Positions 24,880-34,162 of a stretch of DNA of 64,000 nt are shown here, piece after piece. Location of the stretch: the NCBI GenBank assembly GCA_023663685.1, contig JAMPHB010000001.1, forward strand, positions 720,068-784,067. Reading direction: 5' to 3'. This DNA comes from Blautia sp. GTDB lineage: Bacteria > Bacillota > Clostridia > Lachnospirales > Lachnospiraceae. The notes beneath the pieces are model-generated. The model saw only the letters and a list, made by a program, of their open reading frames with translations, was not told the origin of the DNA and searched no databases. The position numbers and the translations under genes were made by a program. The number at the start of each line of letters is the position of its first letter. Position 1 is the first letter of the stretch.

Positions 24880-26646
24880 CTAGGTCTCTGTCTGCTCCTC
24901 CTGCCCGTCGGACTCCTCCTCAACCACCAGATCCTCGTCGTAGATCTCAAAGATGGTCTTGCGCATACGGATATTGGCCACTTCTTCCTTTAAGAGTGCA
25001 TCGTGCACCTCGTCCGGAACCGGCCCGATGATCAGCCAGTCGATGACACGGTCGCTCGCGTGGGTGTCAATATAGTCAAAATGATGCTCCACATACTGTT
25101 TGACCTTCTCCTCCTCGAAGTCCTTCTTTTCGATGGCTTCCAGCAGCTCTTCAAAGGTGTAGCAGACCTTTCCGGGCGCCGACTCCTCGTAGGCTCTGTG
25201 GAAGCCCCTGGAAAAGGAATACTGGATTTTGTCAAAGGCGAAAAACAGCATCGGCCTTCCCATCAGGGAGTACTCGAAAATATTGGAGGAGTAATCCGTA
25301 ATCAGCAGATCCGTAATATAAAAGAGGTCGTTGATATTCGGGTAAAGGTTCACGTCTACAAACTTATCCCTGCACGCCTCCGGGACCGGCACCGGCTTTG
25401 CGACCCACGGATGCATCTTAAACAGCACCACATACTCTTCGCCGCACAGCTTATAGAGCTTTTCAAAGTCAATCAGCTCATAGGGATAATAGGCGGTGCG
25501 CTTGTTTCTCCCCCGGTAGGTCGGGGCGAACAGAATCACCTTTTTCCCCTTACATACCGGAAACTCTTTGTAGAGCTCCTGCACCTTCGCCGCTTTGTAT
25601 GTCTCGTCCAAATATTCGTCCATGCGGGGCATTCCCGTGGCCAGCACCTGCTCGTCCTTGATTCCCCACACCTCGGAAAAGAAGGGCGCAATGTTTTTGG
25701 AGCCTGCGATACCATACTTGTACTGTCTGTGCGCGCTGTGGGGCGCCGGACAGCCCTCATGCCCCCAGCGGCTGTAGCCGGAGGATTTAAAGCCCGCACC
25801 CGCGTGCCAGAGCTGGATTAGCTTTGTCCTCTCATCTAAAGTCAGCCAGTCCAGAACCGGCGCGTGGTCGTCCACCACCACCACCGTGCTCATTGCCAGC
25901 TTCTTAATGACCGTAAACCATGAGCGCATGGACTGATGCGCCGCCGCCGCGGGTCTCATTGACTCTAAAATCGTATATTCCCCCTCAAGTCCCCGCTCCT
26001 TCATTCTTTTGATAACAGCCGTCTGGTTTCCGCCAAGCTTCTCGCTCTGCTCCGACATAAACAAAACGGTTTTGTTCTTTTTGCGGTACCGCTTGCTGTA
26101 ATGGCTGTACAGCGCCCGCAGGAACGGACGGCGGTTTTTGTTGATCATCTTTTTGAGCGACGGACGGTTCATCTGGAAAAGCTTCTCGGTCGGCGCGCCA
26201 AAGCCGGTCTTTGCCGCCGGAAGCACCAGCATCCGGAAGGGCAGGGTATCTTCCCCCTCCGAGACATAGAAGGTGATGGAAAACACTTTTTTCCGCCCGC
26301 TGTACAAAAATCCCCTCGAGCGCTCCTCGAGATACGGCACCAGCTCCACCGCGGTCTCACACACGCCCAGCGGCCGCTCTTTCTCGCAGGCGACAATCCA
26401 GTGGTCGCCGTAGGCTATGCACTTGTTTTCTCCCTGATTCGTAATATTTAAAGTCAGGCTGTAATGCCCGTTGTCCAGTATTTTCTGTTTAAATCTGGCG
26501 TTCGCCACGCCGTTTTCATCGACTGCATAGAAGAGGAGGTCTTCCCTGCCTCCCTCTACCTCCACCTCCAGCGTCATAAAAATGCGCTCCCATGAAATCG
26601 CCAGGATAGTCGCTTTCACAGAGTTCTCTGTAATAACCTTTTTCAT
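24880..26646 (-). CDS. CDP-glycerol/ribitol glycerophosphotransferase family (TagF/TarL-like)
   Basis: A 588-aa protein. Residues about 1-190 are a beta-rich N-terminal region. From about 195 comes the Glyphos_transf fold: LIQLWHAGAGFKSSG, GIAGSKNIAPFF, ILFAPTYRGRNKR, LFKMHPWV, DLLITDYSSNIFEYSLMGRP. Such peripheral membrane enzymes add polyol-phosphate units from CDP-alditols to teichoic acids. The C-terminus is very acidic. The gene follows the second LicD by 19 bases in the operon. Confidence 0.9.
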   Translation of the reverse strand: MKKVITENSVKATILAISWERIFMTLEVEVEGGREDLLFYAVDENGVANARFKQKILDNGHYSLTLNITNQGENKCIAYGDHWIVACEKERPLGVCETAVELVPYLEERSRGFLYSGRKKVFSITFYVSEGEDTLPFRMLVLPAAKTGFGAPTEKLFQMNRPSLKKMINKNRRPFLRALYSHYSKRYRKKNKTVLFMSEQSEKLGGNQTAVIKRMKERGLEGEYTILESMRPAAAAHQSMRSWFTVIKKLAMSTVVVVDDHAPVLDWLTLDERTKLIQLWHAGAGFKSSGYSRWGHEGCPAPHSAHRQYKYGIAGSKNIAPFFSEVWGIKDEQVLATGMPRMDEYLDETYKAAKVQELYKEFPVCKGKKVILFAPTYRGRNKRTAYYPYELIDFEKLYKLCGEEYVVLFKMHPWVAKPVPVPEACRDKFVDVNLYPNINDLFYITDLLITDYSSNIFEYSLMGRPMLFFAFDKIQYSFSRGFHRAYEESAPGKVCYTFEELLEAIEKKDFEEEKVKQYVEHHFDYIDTHASDRVIDWLIIGPVPDEVHDALLKEEVANIRMRKTIFEIYDEDLVVEEESDGQEEQTET

Positions 26647-26665
26647 TTCTGTAACCTCGTTTCAT

Positions 26666-27490
26666 CTATTCTGACAGCCACACCTGCATTCGGTGATCCA
26701 CTCTCTTCTCTGCAGGCGGAAGCTGCATATAGTCTCCGTAAATCTGTGTCAGATAGTCCTCATAGCCCCCCGGGGCATTGTAGCTTTTCCCCTCAAATTC
26801 CACCTGTGTGAGGGCGGCCACCGCCTCCTTTTTGCAGCGCTCGCCGCTTCCATACAGTCCGTAGGTGACGGCTCCCACATACCGGGAGGTATCGTAGTCA
26901 TATTTGCAGGCGATCCGGTTCATGGCGTCCAGGATACGCCTTGTCCCCACACATCTCGCGAAAAGAATGAGGGGAAGCTTTGCCAGACGCCTTGGCAGGG
27001 AGGTTCCCTGCCCCAGCCTTGCCCGGCTGTTCTGCAGCAGATAGCGCATACGCTTCATTTTAGCAGACAGCCGCCCGGCCTCCTTTGCATCCTCCGGCCA
27101 GCCGTCCTGCGGAATAATATCTATGAACAACTGCGTGATGAGACAGTCTGCGCGGATATACTCCGCTGTCTTCCGCTCCAGCCTTGTCTTCGTGTGCACC
27201 AGCTCCGCAAAGGGCAGGCTGCAGGTGTGCATCCTGTCCGAGACCAGCTTAAGTTCGGGCGCAATGGGCTCTTTTTGCTCCAGCCGCAAAAGCCTCTCAT
27301 AATCTTTCCTCGGCATCCCGATATCAATATCGTCGTCCCATGGAATGAAGCCCTTGTGGCGCACCGCCCCAAGCAACGTGCCGCCGACCAGGTAGTAGCG
27401 CAGGCCGTGGCTGTCCAGATACGCCGTCAGCACGTCCAGCATATACACCAGCAGCATCTGTGTTTCTCTCTTTGACAATTGCTTTTCCAA
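26666..27490 (-). CDS. LicD family phosphotransferase (first copy)
   Basis: A 274-aa protein with the LicD signature YLVGGTLLGAVRHKGFIPWD followed by DDIDIGMPRKDYERLL. LicD enzymes move phosphocholine (or other phospho-alditol groups) from CDP carriers onto surface sugars. It lies 12 bases downstream of a second LicD gene, with which it shares the core motif but little else, so the two may modify different positions. No licA or licC is in the window. Confidence 0.93.
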   Translation of the reverse strand: MEKQLSKRETQMLLVYMLDVLTAYLDSHGLRYYLVGGTLLGAVRHKGFIPWDDDIDIGMPRKDYERLLRLEQKEPIAPELKLVSDRMHTCSLPFAELVHTKTRLERKTAEYIRADCLITQLFIDIIPQDGWPEDAKEAGRLSAKMKRMRYLLQNSRARLGQGTSLPRRLAKLPLILFARCVGTRRILDAMNRIACKYDYDTSRYVGAVTYGLYGSGERCKKEAVAALTQVEFEGKSYNAPGGYEDYLTQIYGDYMQLPPAEKRVDHRMQVWLSE

Positions 27491-27502
27491 TTTATTCTCC
27501 CA

Positions 27503-28396
27503 TCAGAGCTTTAACCGGTAAATAACATGATGCTCCCGCTCTCCCTCGGGCGGCAGCTTTTCGTAATCCCCGTACAAAGCCCGCAGATAGCTGTCATAAT
27601 CCTTCGATACCGGAAAGCTTTTCCCCTCAAACTCCGCCGGAATGGTCTGTGTGTAGGCCTGTCTCGGGTATACCTCCCCAAAAAAGTGCTTCCGCCCGGA
27701 GGGGATCACCACATATTCGCTGTCCTCGTCCCTGCAGGCCGTCAGACAGTTCTGCACGCGCCTGTACCAGAAGCGGTGCCCGGGCGCAAAAAACATGCCG
27801 ATACATGCCTTGGCGCAGACGAGGGCTCTCGCTTTTTTCGCGCCCTTCGTCAGTGCAAAAAATTCCTTCCTCCATGCGTACATGCGGTAGCAGGAGAGAA
27901 TCAGCAGGCCGGCCTCGCAGCGGACGCCGTGCCAGAATCTTTTCAGCCTTCCCGTGTAGGTATTCTCCACCGGGAATATGTCGATCTTGATTCCGCAATG
28001 CTCCTCCTTCTGCACCAGATATTCCTGGAACACCGTCCCGTTTTTGTGAATCTGGATAAAGGAGCTCAGATAGCCATCCGTACGCATCGGCGCCTCAATA
28101 TAGTATTTACCGCCGTAGGTATTCTCAATCGCATCCAAAAGCCTGTCAATGTATTTTCTCTGAACATTGATATCAATATCGTCGTCCCACGGAATGAAGC
28201 CCTTGTGGCGCACCGCGCCAAGCAGCGTGCCTCCGCCCAGCATATAGGGGATGTTCTGCGCCTCACATACCTCTGCGACGTCGCACAGAATCTCAAAGGT
28301 AATTCTCTTGACCGCTGCCAGCTCCTCATTCGTCAGCTGGTGCTTTGTCCTCGAGAGCTCTCTCTTGAACAGTTCGTTTGTCTCCAGTGTCGCCAT
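27503..28396 (-). CDS. LicD family phosphotransferase (second copy)
   Basis: A 297-aa LicD protein: LTNEELAAVKRITFEILCDV leading into PYMLGGGTLLGAVRHKGFIP and WDDDIDINVQRKYIDRLL. The start is inside the preceding ABC-ATPase gene: the two overlap by 71 bases in different frames. No later Met, GTG or TTG with a ribosome site would keep the family's N-terminal helix, so the overlap looks real. Only a weak AGAGGA lies upstream. The gene is probably translated by coupling to the ABC gene. Confidence 0.9.
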   Translation of the reverse strand: MATLETNELFKRELSRTKHQLTNEELAAVKRITFEILCDVAEVCEAQNIPYMLGGGTLLGAVRHKGFIPWDDDIDINVQRKYIDRLLDAIENTYGGKYYIEAPMRTDGYLSSFIQIHKNGTVFQEYLVQKEEHCGIKIDIFPVENTYTGRLKRFWHGVRCEAGLLILSCYRMYAWRKEFFALTKGAKKARALVCAKACIGMFFAPGHRFWYRRVQNCLTACRDEDSEYVVIPSGRKHFFGEVYPRQAYTQTIPAEFEGKSFPVSKDYDSYLRALYGDYEKLPPEGEREHHVIYRLKL

Positions 28397-29261
28397 TTAA
28401 TTTTTCTTTTTCCTCTAATTTTTTTAGACGGGCGTCCGCCAGCGCCTGCTTCTGCTTTTTCTTTTTCCGCCTGCGGGCGCGCCTTGCCTCGATGGACTCC
28501 CCCCAGTGCTCCTCCAGAATCGCCTCATACTGCGTCGCCACCTCGTCGATATTTCCAAACGCAAGCATTTTTCCGTGGTCTAATATCATCGCCTTATTGC
28601 AGATTCTGCGCACCTGGGCGAGGGAATGGGAGACAAAGAGCACGGTCACGCCGCTGTCGAACATATCCATGATCTTCTTCTCGCTCTTTTTCTTAAAACG
28701 GGCGTCCCCGACCGAGAGCACCTCGTCGAGGATCAGTATATCGGGATTCACCGCCGTACACATGGCAAAGCCCAGTCTTGAGCGCATACCCGAGGAAAAA
28801 TTCTTGATGGGGACGTCCAAAAATTCCTCCAGCTCCGCGAAGGCCACGATCTCATCGAATTTCTCCTCGATGAATTTCTTCGTGTAGCCCAGCTCCGCGC
28901 CATAGAGAAAGATATTTTCCCGCGCGGTGTACTCCTTCTCAAAACCGGCGCCCAGCTCCAGAAGCGGCGCAAGCTTTCCCCTCTTGATGACCGTCCCCTC
29001 CGTCGGCTTGTACACGCCCGCGACCACCTTTAACAGTGTGCTCTTCCCCGCGCCGTTTAAGCCGAGAATGCCAAGCCGGTCTCCGCGCTTTAGCGCAAAG
29101 CTCACATCCTTAAGCCCCCAGAACTCTGTCCCCGGCTTCTTCTTGCGGAAGATATTGACCATGTACTCCTTTAAGGAGTCCAGCTTCTCCCCGCTCAGAT
29201 TAAACTTAATGCTCACATGATCTACTTTTACTACAACCTTCTTTTCTTTTCCCATACGCAC
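28326..29261 (-). CDS. ABC transporter ATP-binding protein for teichoic-acid/polysaccharide export (TagH-like)
   Basis: A 311-aa ATPase with Walker A GLNGAGKSTLLKVVAGV near residue 70, signature FSSGMRSRLGF, Walker B ILILDEVLSVGDARF and the H-loop FVSHSLAQVRR. The VxVGDxxF form of Walker B is typical of polysaccharide exporters (TagH, Wzt, RfbB). A lysine-rich then acidic C-terminal tail of about 60 residues follows (RRARRRKKKKQKQ). That tail contains the overlap with licD. The partner permease lies immediately upstream (2-base gap). Confidence 0.93.
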   Translation of the reverse strand: MRMGKEKKVVVKVDHVSIKFNLSGEKLDSLKEYMVNIFRKKKPGTEFWGLKDVSFALKRGDRLGILGLNGAGKSTLLKVVAGVYKPTEGTVIKRGKLAPLLELGAGFEKEYTARENIFLYGAELGYTKKFIEEKFDEIVAFAELEEFLDVPIKNFSSGMRSRLGFAMCTAVNPDILILDEVLSVGDARFKKKSEKKIMDMFDSGVTVLFVSHSLAQVRRICNKAMILDHGKMLAFGNIDEVATQYEAILEEHWGESIEARRARRRKKKKQKQALADARLKKLEEKEKLNGDTGDKRTVQERALEDKAPADE

Positions 29262-29263
29262 CT

Positions 29264-30040
29264 CTACAGATGAAGAATGAAGTCATCCTGCTTTTTCTTA
29301 AAGAAGACAATTCCCACGGCTAAAGAGCCAAACGCCCAGAGCGCCGTATAGGCAATCGCTTCCAGGCTTATGGAGTAGCCCAAAAACGCTCCCCTGCACA
29401 TATTGATCACATGGTACAGCGGATTGTACTTTAAAATCCATGCATAACCACTGTCCAGAAGCTTCTCCGGGTAGTAAAAAATCGCGCTCATGTACATAAT
29501 GAGAAGCATTGCGACGTTCCAGAGATACTCGATATCACGGAAAAATACATTTAAGGTCGCCAGTATCATGCCAATGCCCATGGACATGACAAGAAGCAGG
29601 AACAGCGCCGGAAAAATCTCCAGAATATGCCAGGTAGGAACCACGGCGCAGTAGATATCAACCGGAATCAGCACGATCAGGGAAATCAGATAAATCACAA
29701 AGTTGTACAGAATCGCGGACAGTGGATACAAATATTTGGGTACATAAATTTTCTTGATCATCGAGGCGTTGGACTGTATGGACTTAGAGGCCGCCTTGGT
29801 CGCACCGTTAAAAAAGGAGTAGGTCAGCCGGCCGATGATCAGGTACATGGGAAAATCCCTGCCTCCCCTGCCGAGCAGGGTGCCAAATACAATCACCCAC
29901 ACGCAGGTCGTGAGGAGCGGCTCTATGAGCGACCAGAGGACGCCCAGGTAGGAGCGCCGGTATTTCAGGCGGATGCCCTTCTTCACAAGCTCACTCAGCA
30001 AAAATGTATAGTCCAAAAATCCCTTAATATATTTCTTCAA
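29264..30040 (-). CDS. ABC-2 type permease for teichoic-acid/polysaccharide export (TagG-like)
   Basis: A 258-aa membrane protein with six hydrophobic segments and the ABC-2 exporter start MKKYIKGFLDYTFLLSELVK, then IRLKYRRSYLGVLWSLIEPL. A longer reading from 30133 would overlap the GT2 gene by 79 bases. A TTG at 30040 has GGAGG five bases upstream, begins where TagG proteins normally begin, and leaves a 14-base gap, so I choose it. It forms the exporter with the ATPase gene downstream. Confidence 0.9.
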   Translation of the reverse strand: MKKYIKGFLDYTFLLSELVKKGIRLKYRRSYLGVLWSLIEPLLTTCVWVIVFGTLLGRGGRDFPMYLIIGRLTYSFFNGATKAASKSIQSNASMIKKIYVPKYLYPLSAILYNFVIYLISLIVLIPVDIYCAVVPTWHILEIFPALFLLLVMSMGIGMILATLNVFFRDIEYLWNVAMLLIMYMSAIFYYPEKLLDSGYAWILKYNPLYHVINMCRGAFLGYSISLEAIAYTALWAFGSLAVGIVFFKKKQDDFILHL

Positions 30041-30054
30041 AACGTCCTCCACAT

Positions 30055-31110
30055 TTATCTTCCCGCTTTCAGCTTCGCGAAAAGCTTTGTATTCCACTCC
30101 TTTACGGTCGTAATCACCGCCGACTCCAGCCATGTGAGATAAGTGTTCTTCGCGCGGATGGGAAGCAGCATGAGCTTCATATAGCGCGAGTGCGGCCTGG
30201 CAAAAGCCAGAGCCTTATCCACCCTCGGATTGTAAAGCATCTCACGGATTGCCTGCCTGCGCTGCTTTCCGGTGAGCGTACACTTAGAGCTCGTCACATT
30301 CGCGATACAGCCCACCATCCGCTCGATATAGCGGCGGGAAATCATCTCGCGCGTGCCCGCATTATCGACGCCCCACTCTCTGTACAGGGCGAGCATCCAG
30401 CCGTGCTCCTCCTCCCGCTTCTCATACATATTCGCACAGTAGGCGCTGGTCTCCGAGTCCGCCCGCGCCCGGATAAAGTGGTAGAAGGCCTCCGTGGAAA
30501 AGACCACGCGTCCTACATGCCGCAGATAACTCAGATTAAAGGGAAAATCGTCCCACAGCGTGTCCGGGAAATACAGACCGTGCTCCCGCAGAATATCCAT
30601 GCGGTAGAGCTTATTCCACGGCGTGTAGAGCATATTGCGGTCAAAGTACCGGTAGGACTCCTCGCGAAAGCTCCCTGCGTCCTCATATACCCTGTCGTCC
30701 ACACAGATTTTCTCTGTCAGATGCCTGTCCCCGTAATAGGTGTCGATATAAAAGCCCGTCACCACAAGGTCTGCCCTGTGCTCCTGCGCCAGCGCGTACA
30801 TGCGCTGTAGCATTCCGGGCTCGGCCCAGTCGTCGGAGTCCATAAAATAGGCATATTCCCCGGCGGCTATGTCTATGGCCGCATTCCTCGCACTGGGCGC
30901 CCCTCCGTTCTCCTTGTGTATGACGCGGATGCGGGCGTCCTTTTTCGCATATTCATCGCAGATTTCCCCGCTTCTGTCTTTCGTCCCGTCGTCAACGATC
31001 AGCAGCTCATACGCTGTGAAGGTCTGGGCCAGCACACTCTCGATGGCCTTTCCCACATATTCTTCTACATTGTACACCGGCATAATGACGCTGATCTTAA
31101 TATCACCCAT
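30055..31110 (-). CDS. Family 2 glycosyltransferase
   Basis: A 351-aa GT-A enzyme: ISVIMPVYNVEEYVGKAIES, LLIVDDGTKDRSGEICDEYA, NGGAPSARNAAIDIAAGEY, and the DxD-like FMDSDDW. The C-terminal about 150 residues are helical. It adds a sugar to the growing lipid-linked repeat; the donor is unknown. It lies 11 bases downstream of the initiating sugar transferase. Confidence 0.93.
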   Translation of the reverse strand: MGDIKISVIMPVYNVEEYVGKAIESVLAQTFTAYELLIVDDGTKDRSGEICDEYAKKDARIRVIHKENGGAPSARNAAIDIAAGEYAYFMDSDDWAEPGMLQRMYALAQEHRADLVVTGFYIDTYYGDRHLTEKICVDDRVYEDAGSFREESYRYFDRNMLYTPWNKLYRMDILREHGLYFPDTLWDDFPFNLSYLRHVGRVVFSTEAFYHFIRARADSETSAYCANMYEKREEEHGWMLALYREWGVDNAGTREMISRRYIERMVGCIANVTSSKCTLTGKQRRQAIREMLYNPRVDKALAFARPHSRYMKLMLLPIRAKNTYLTWLESAVITTVKEWNTKLFAKLKAGR

Positions 31111-31121
31111 GTCGCTCTCCT

Positions 31122-32474
31122 TTATTTGATCGCCGTCGTCTGGCTCTCGTCCACCCCTTCGGTATTCTCCCGCACAAAGAGAATTTTGAAGGTCAAAAAC
31201 AAAATTCGGATATCCTGCCAGAGAGAATAGTTCTCGATATAGGTCAGATCCAGCTTGAGCTTATCGTAGGGCGTGGTATTGTACTTGCCGTACACCTGCG
31301 CATAGCCTGTCAGTCCCGCCTTTACCTTAAGCCGCAGCACAAACTCCGGTATCGACTCCGTGTACTGGTCGGCGATCTCCTGCCTCTCCGGCCTCGGCCC
31401 CACCACGGACATCTCGCCCTTTAGAATATTGAAAAGCTGGGGAAGCTCGTCAAAATGAATGGCGCGGATCACCCGCCCCACCGGCGTGACCCTCGCATCC
31501 CCCTTGGCCGCCAGCCTTGCTCCCGCCTCCTCGGAGTCCTCCGACATGCTGCGGAACTTGTAGATCATAAAGTGCTTCCCGTCCTTGGTCAGCCTCTCCT
31601 GCCTGTACAAAACCGGCCCCCTATCATAGAGCTTGATTCCCAAAGCGATGAGCAGCATAAATGGCGATGCGATGACAATCCCGATCAGTGAAACGACAAT
31701 ATCCATCACCCGCTTCACAAACAGCTCCACGATGCTTAAACCCTGGTTCCGCGACAGGAGAAGCGGTGTGTCAAACAGATGGATATCATCGGCTCCCCGG
31801 AATAAAATATCCGAAATCTTGGGAGTCACATAGGTGCGGATCGACTCCTGATAGCAGAACTTCATAATCTGGTTGCGCGCCTCCGCAGGCAGGTCGCAGA
31901 GCACGACCGCGCTGTATTTTTTGATCATGGGATAGAGCTCCTGGTAACCCACGCAATAGCTCACGGAGCCGCAAATGTCATACTTGTCCCTTCTGGTATT
32001 GATCTTTTCAATCAGATTGTCCGGGGAGTAATTCCCGTAAATAACCAGAAGCTGCCTCGGGGGGTAGAGCCTCTGATAGCCCCTTCGAATCAGGATCACC
32101 CACGGGACGATGAACACGATCTCCATGAACGTCATAGTCGCCAGCGGATGGACGGGCAGATAATCGTTCGCCACCAGACAGATCTCCAGATAGGCCACTC
32201 CGGCGGCTAAAATCACCGCCAGAATCTGGGACAAAATAATATCCGACACCCGCATATAGCCGATGCGGTAGCCTCCGAACACTTTCGTGAAAAAGAATAC
32301 AAACAGCACATATAAACCGATTACCGCCCAGTTACCCCGGCGGTAAAGCGCATTCTCCTTGTCGAGCATGGGCACATACCGCACATACCAGATCCAGCCG
32401 AACATTGCGGCCTCCACGGTCAGCGTCAGCACATTTGCGGCAAAATTAAGTAAGTGTTTATATCTTTCCTTCAT
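31122..32474 (-). CDS. Undecaprenyl-phosphate sugar-1-phosphate transferase (polyprenyl glycosylphosphotransferase)
   Basis: A 450-aa protein of the WbaP/CpsE type. Four N-terminal membrane segments span about 10-130, then a CoA-binding-like soluble region. A fifth segment near 265 (MDIVVSLIGIVIASPFMLLI) precedes the catalytic domain with GPVLYRQERLTKDGKHFMIY, KFRSMSEDSEE, HFDELPQLFNILKGEMSVVG, PRPE and KAGLTGYAQVYG. It starts assembly of the surface polymer on the lipid carrier and heads the operon. The HPr gene ends 40 bases upstream; no clear promoter is visible in that gap. Confidence 0.95.
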   Translation of the reverse strand: MKERYKHLLNFAANVLTLTVEAAMFGWIWYVRYVPMLDKENALYRRGNWAVIGLYVLFVFFFTKVFGGYRIGYMRVSDIILSQILAVILAAGVAYLEICLVANDYLPVHPLATMTFMEIVFIVPWVILIRRGYQRLYPPRQLLVIYGNYSPDNLIEKINTRRDKYDICGSVSYCVGYQELYPMIKKYSAVVLCDLPAEARNQIMKFCYQESIRTYVTPKISDILFRGADDIHLFDTPLLLSRNQGLSIVELFVKRVMDIVVSLIGIVIASPFMLLIALGIKLYDRGPVLYRQERLTKDGKHFMIYKFRSMSEDSEEAGARLAAKGDARVTPVGRVIRAIHFDELPQLFNILKGEMSVVGPRPERQEIADQYTESIPEFVLRLKVKAGLTGYAQVYGKYNTTPYDKLKLDLTYIENYSLWQDIRILFLTFKILFVRENTEGVDESQTTAIK

Positions 32475-32514
32475 ACTGATAATTTTCCTCTATCATGTAA
32501 AAAATATACGCAGG

Positions 32515-32778
32515 CTACTCTCCCAGACCGCCCTCAATAAATGCTACCAGCGTCTTAAGCGCCTCCTTTTCATCTTCTCCCTCGCACACCAGCGTGATCT
32601 TATCGCCGGACTTGATACATGCGCCCAGCACACTTAACACGCTCTTCGCATTGGCAACGTTGCCGCTGTACTCAAAGGTCACCTTGCATCGGAACTTCAT
32701 CGCCTCTTTGCACAGATTTCCCGCCGGACGCAGATGAAGCCCGGTGGGATTTGTGATCTTTACATCTTCTGATACCAC
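32515..32778 (-). CDS. ptsH: HPr family phosphocarrier protein
   Basis: An 87-aa HPr: NPTGLHLRPAGNLCKEA holds the phosphorylated His (residue 15) and NAKSVLSVLGACIKSGD the regulatory-site Ser. It relays phosphate from Enzyme I to PTS permeases and, when Ser-phosphorylated, acts in catabolite control. Unusually it lies between glmM and the glycopolymer operon rather than with ptsI, so it could be a secondary HPr. The sequence keeps both phosphosites, unlike Crh, which lacks the His. Confidence 0.92.
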   Translation of the reverse strand: MVSEDVKITNPTGLHLRPAGNLCKEAMKFRCKVTFEYSGNVANAKSVLSVLGACIKSGDKITLVCEGEDEKEALKTLVAFIEGGLGE

Positions 32779-32792
32779 GTCAATTACCTCCC

Positions 32793-34142
32793 CTATGACA
32801 TTACTTTTGTTATCAGCTCCGCGAGCCGTCCCGCTTCCTCCTCAACCGTCCGCTGATCCTTCCCCTCGATCATTACGCGCACCAGCGGTTCCGTGCCGGA
32901 GGGACGAATCAGAACCCTTCCCTCTCCCGCGAATTTCTCCTCAAGAGCCCTGACCGCCTCCGCGATCTGCTCATACTCCATGTAACTCTCCTGCCTGCCG
33001 TTTGGCACCTTCGCGTTGACCAGTGCCTGCGGAAGCACCTCCATCACAGACGCCAGCTCCGAGAGTCTCTTTTTGGTGGACACCATCACCTGCAGCAGAT
33101 GCAGCGCGGTGAGCAGGCCGTCCCCGGTGGTGTTATCGTCAAGAAAAATCACATGCCCCGACTGCTCTCCCCCGAGATTGTAGCCGTTCTCCAGCATATT
33201 TTCCAGAACATAGCGGTCTCCCACCTTCGTCTTTTCCACATGTATGCCCTGCCGCTCTCCCATCAGGGAAAAACCGAGATTCGTCATAACCGTGACCACG
33301 ATCGTATCCTTTTTCAGCTTTCCGGCATCCTTTAGAAAGCTGCCGCAGATTGCCATGATCTCGTCTCCGTCCACCAGCTTTCCCTTCTCGTCCACCGCCA
33401 GCATCCGGTCGGCGTCCCCGTCGAAAGCGATACCGGCGTCCGCCCCCTCGGCGACCACCCGCTCTTTCAGCTCATCCATGTGCGTGCTGCCGCACTTTGC
33501 GTTGATATTGGTGCCATCCGGGCTCGTGTGGATAGCAACAAGCTCTGCCCCGAGCTCCTTTAGCGTCTTTACAGAAGCGTAGGAGCTTGCTCCCTCCGCA
33601 CAGTCCACCACAAGCTTAAGTCCCGACAGATCCACCGGAACCGTCTCCTTCTCAAAGGCGACATACTCATCTACCATGTCAAACTGGTAGCTGACCCTGC
33701 CGATGCCCGCGCCCACCGGAAATGTGACGCCCTCCAGCCCGTTGGCGATCAGCGCCTCGATCTCGTCCTCCAATGCGTCGGAGAGCTTATAACCATCCTC
33801 ATTAAAAAACTTGATCCCGTTAAACTCCATGGGATTGTGGGAGGCGGAAATCACCACTCCCGCATCCACCCGGTGCGTCTTTGTCAGATAAGCGATCGCC
33901 GGAGTCGGCGCGACTCCCACATAAATCGCATTTGCTCCAACTGAACAGATTCCAGCCATCAGCGCGCTCGAAAGCATTCCCCCGGAGATCCGGGTGTCAC
34001 AGCCCACAATGATGGTTGGCTGATGCGACTTCTCCTTCGTCAGGACGCAGGCTCCCGCCTGCCCCAGCTTCGTCGCCAGCTCAATCGTGAGCTCTGTACC
34101 CGCAACGCCTCTCACGCCGTCAGTTCCAAACATTCTAGCCAT
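32793..34142 (-). CDS. glmM: Phosphoglucosamine mutase
   Basis: A 449-aa enzyme converting glucosamine-6-P to glucosamine-1-P. Seen: MARMFGTDGVRGVAGTELT, the phosphoserine loop ISASHNPMEFNGIKFF, the metal loop FDGDADRMLAVD, GGEQSGHVI and RPSGTEPLVRVMIEGKD. It lies in the conserved order cdaA-cdaR-glmM; in other Firmicutes GlmM binds and inhibits CdaA. Confidence 0.98.
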   Translation of the reverse strand: MARMFGTDGVRGVAGTELTIELATKLGQAGACVLTKEKSHQPTIIVGCDTRISGGMLSSALMAGICSVGANAIYVGVAPTPAIAYLTKTHRVDAGVVISASHNPMEFNGIKFFNEDGYKLSDALEDEIEALIANGLEGVTFPVGAGIGRVSYQFDMVDEYVAFEKETVPVDLSGLKLVVDCAEGASSYASVKTLKELGAELVAIHTSPDGTNINAKCGSTHMDELKERVVAEGADAGIAFDGDADRMLAVDEKGKLVDGDEIMAICGSFLKDAGKLKKDTIVVTVMTNLGFSLMGERQGIHVEKTKVGDRYVLENMLENGYNLGGEQSGHVIFLDDNTTGDGLLTALHLLQVMVSTKKRLSELASVMEVLPQALVNAKVPNGRQESYMEYEQIAEAVRALEEKFAGEGRVLIRPSGTEPLVRVMIEGKDQRTVEEEAGRLAELITKVMS

Positions 34143-34162
34143 AGCCTTTAATTCCTTTTCCT

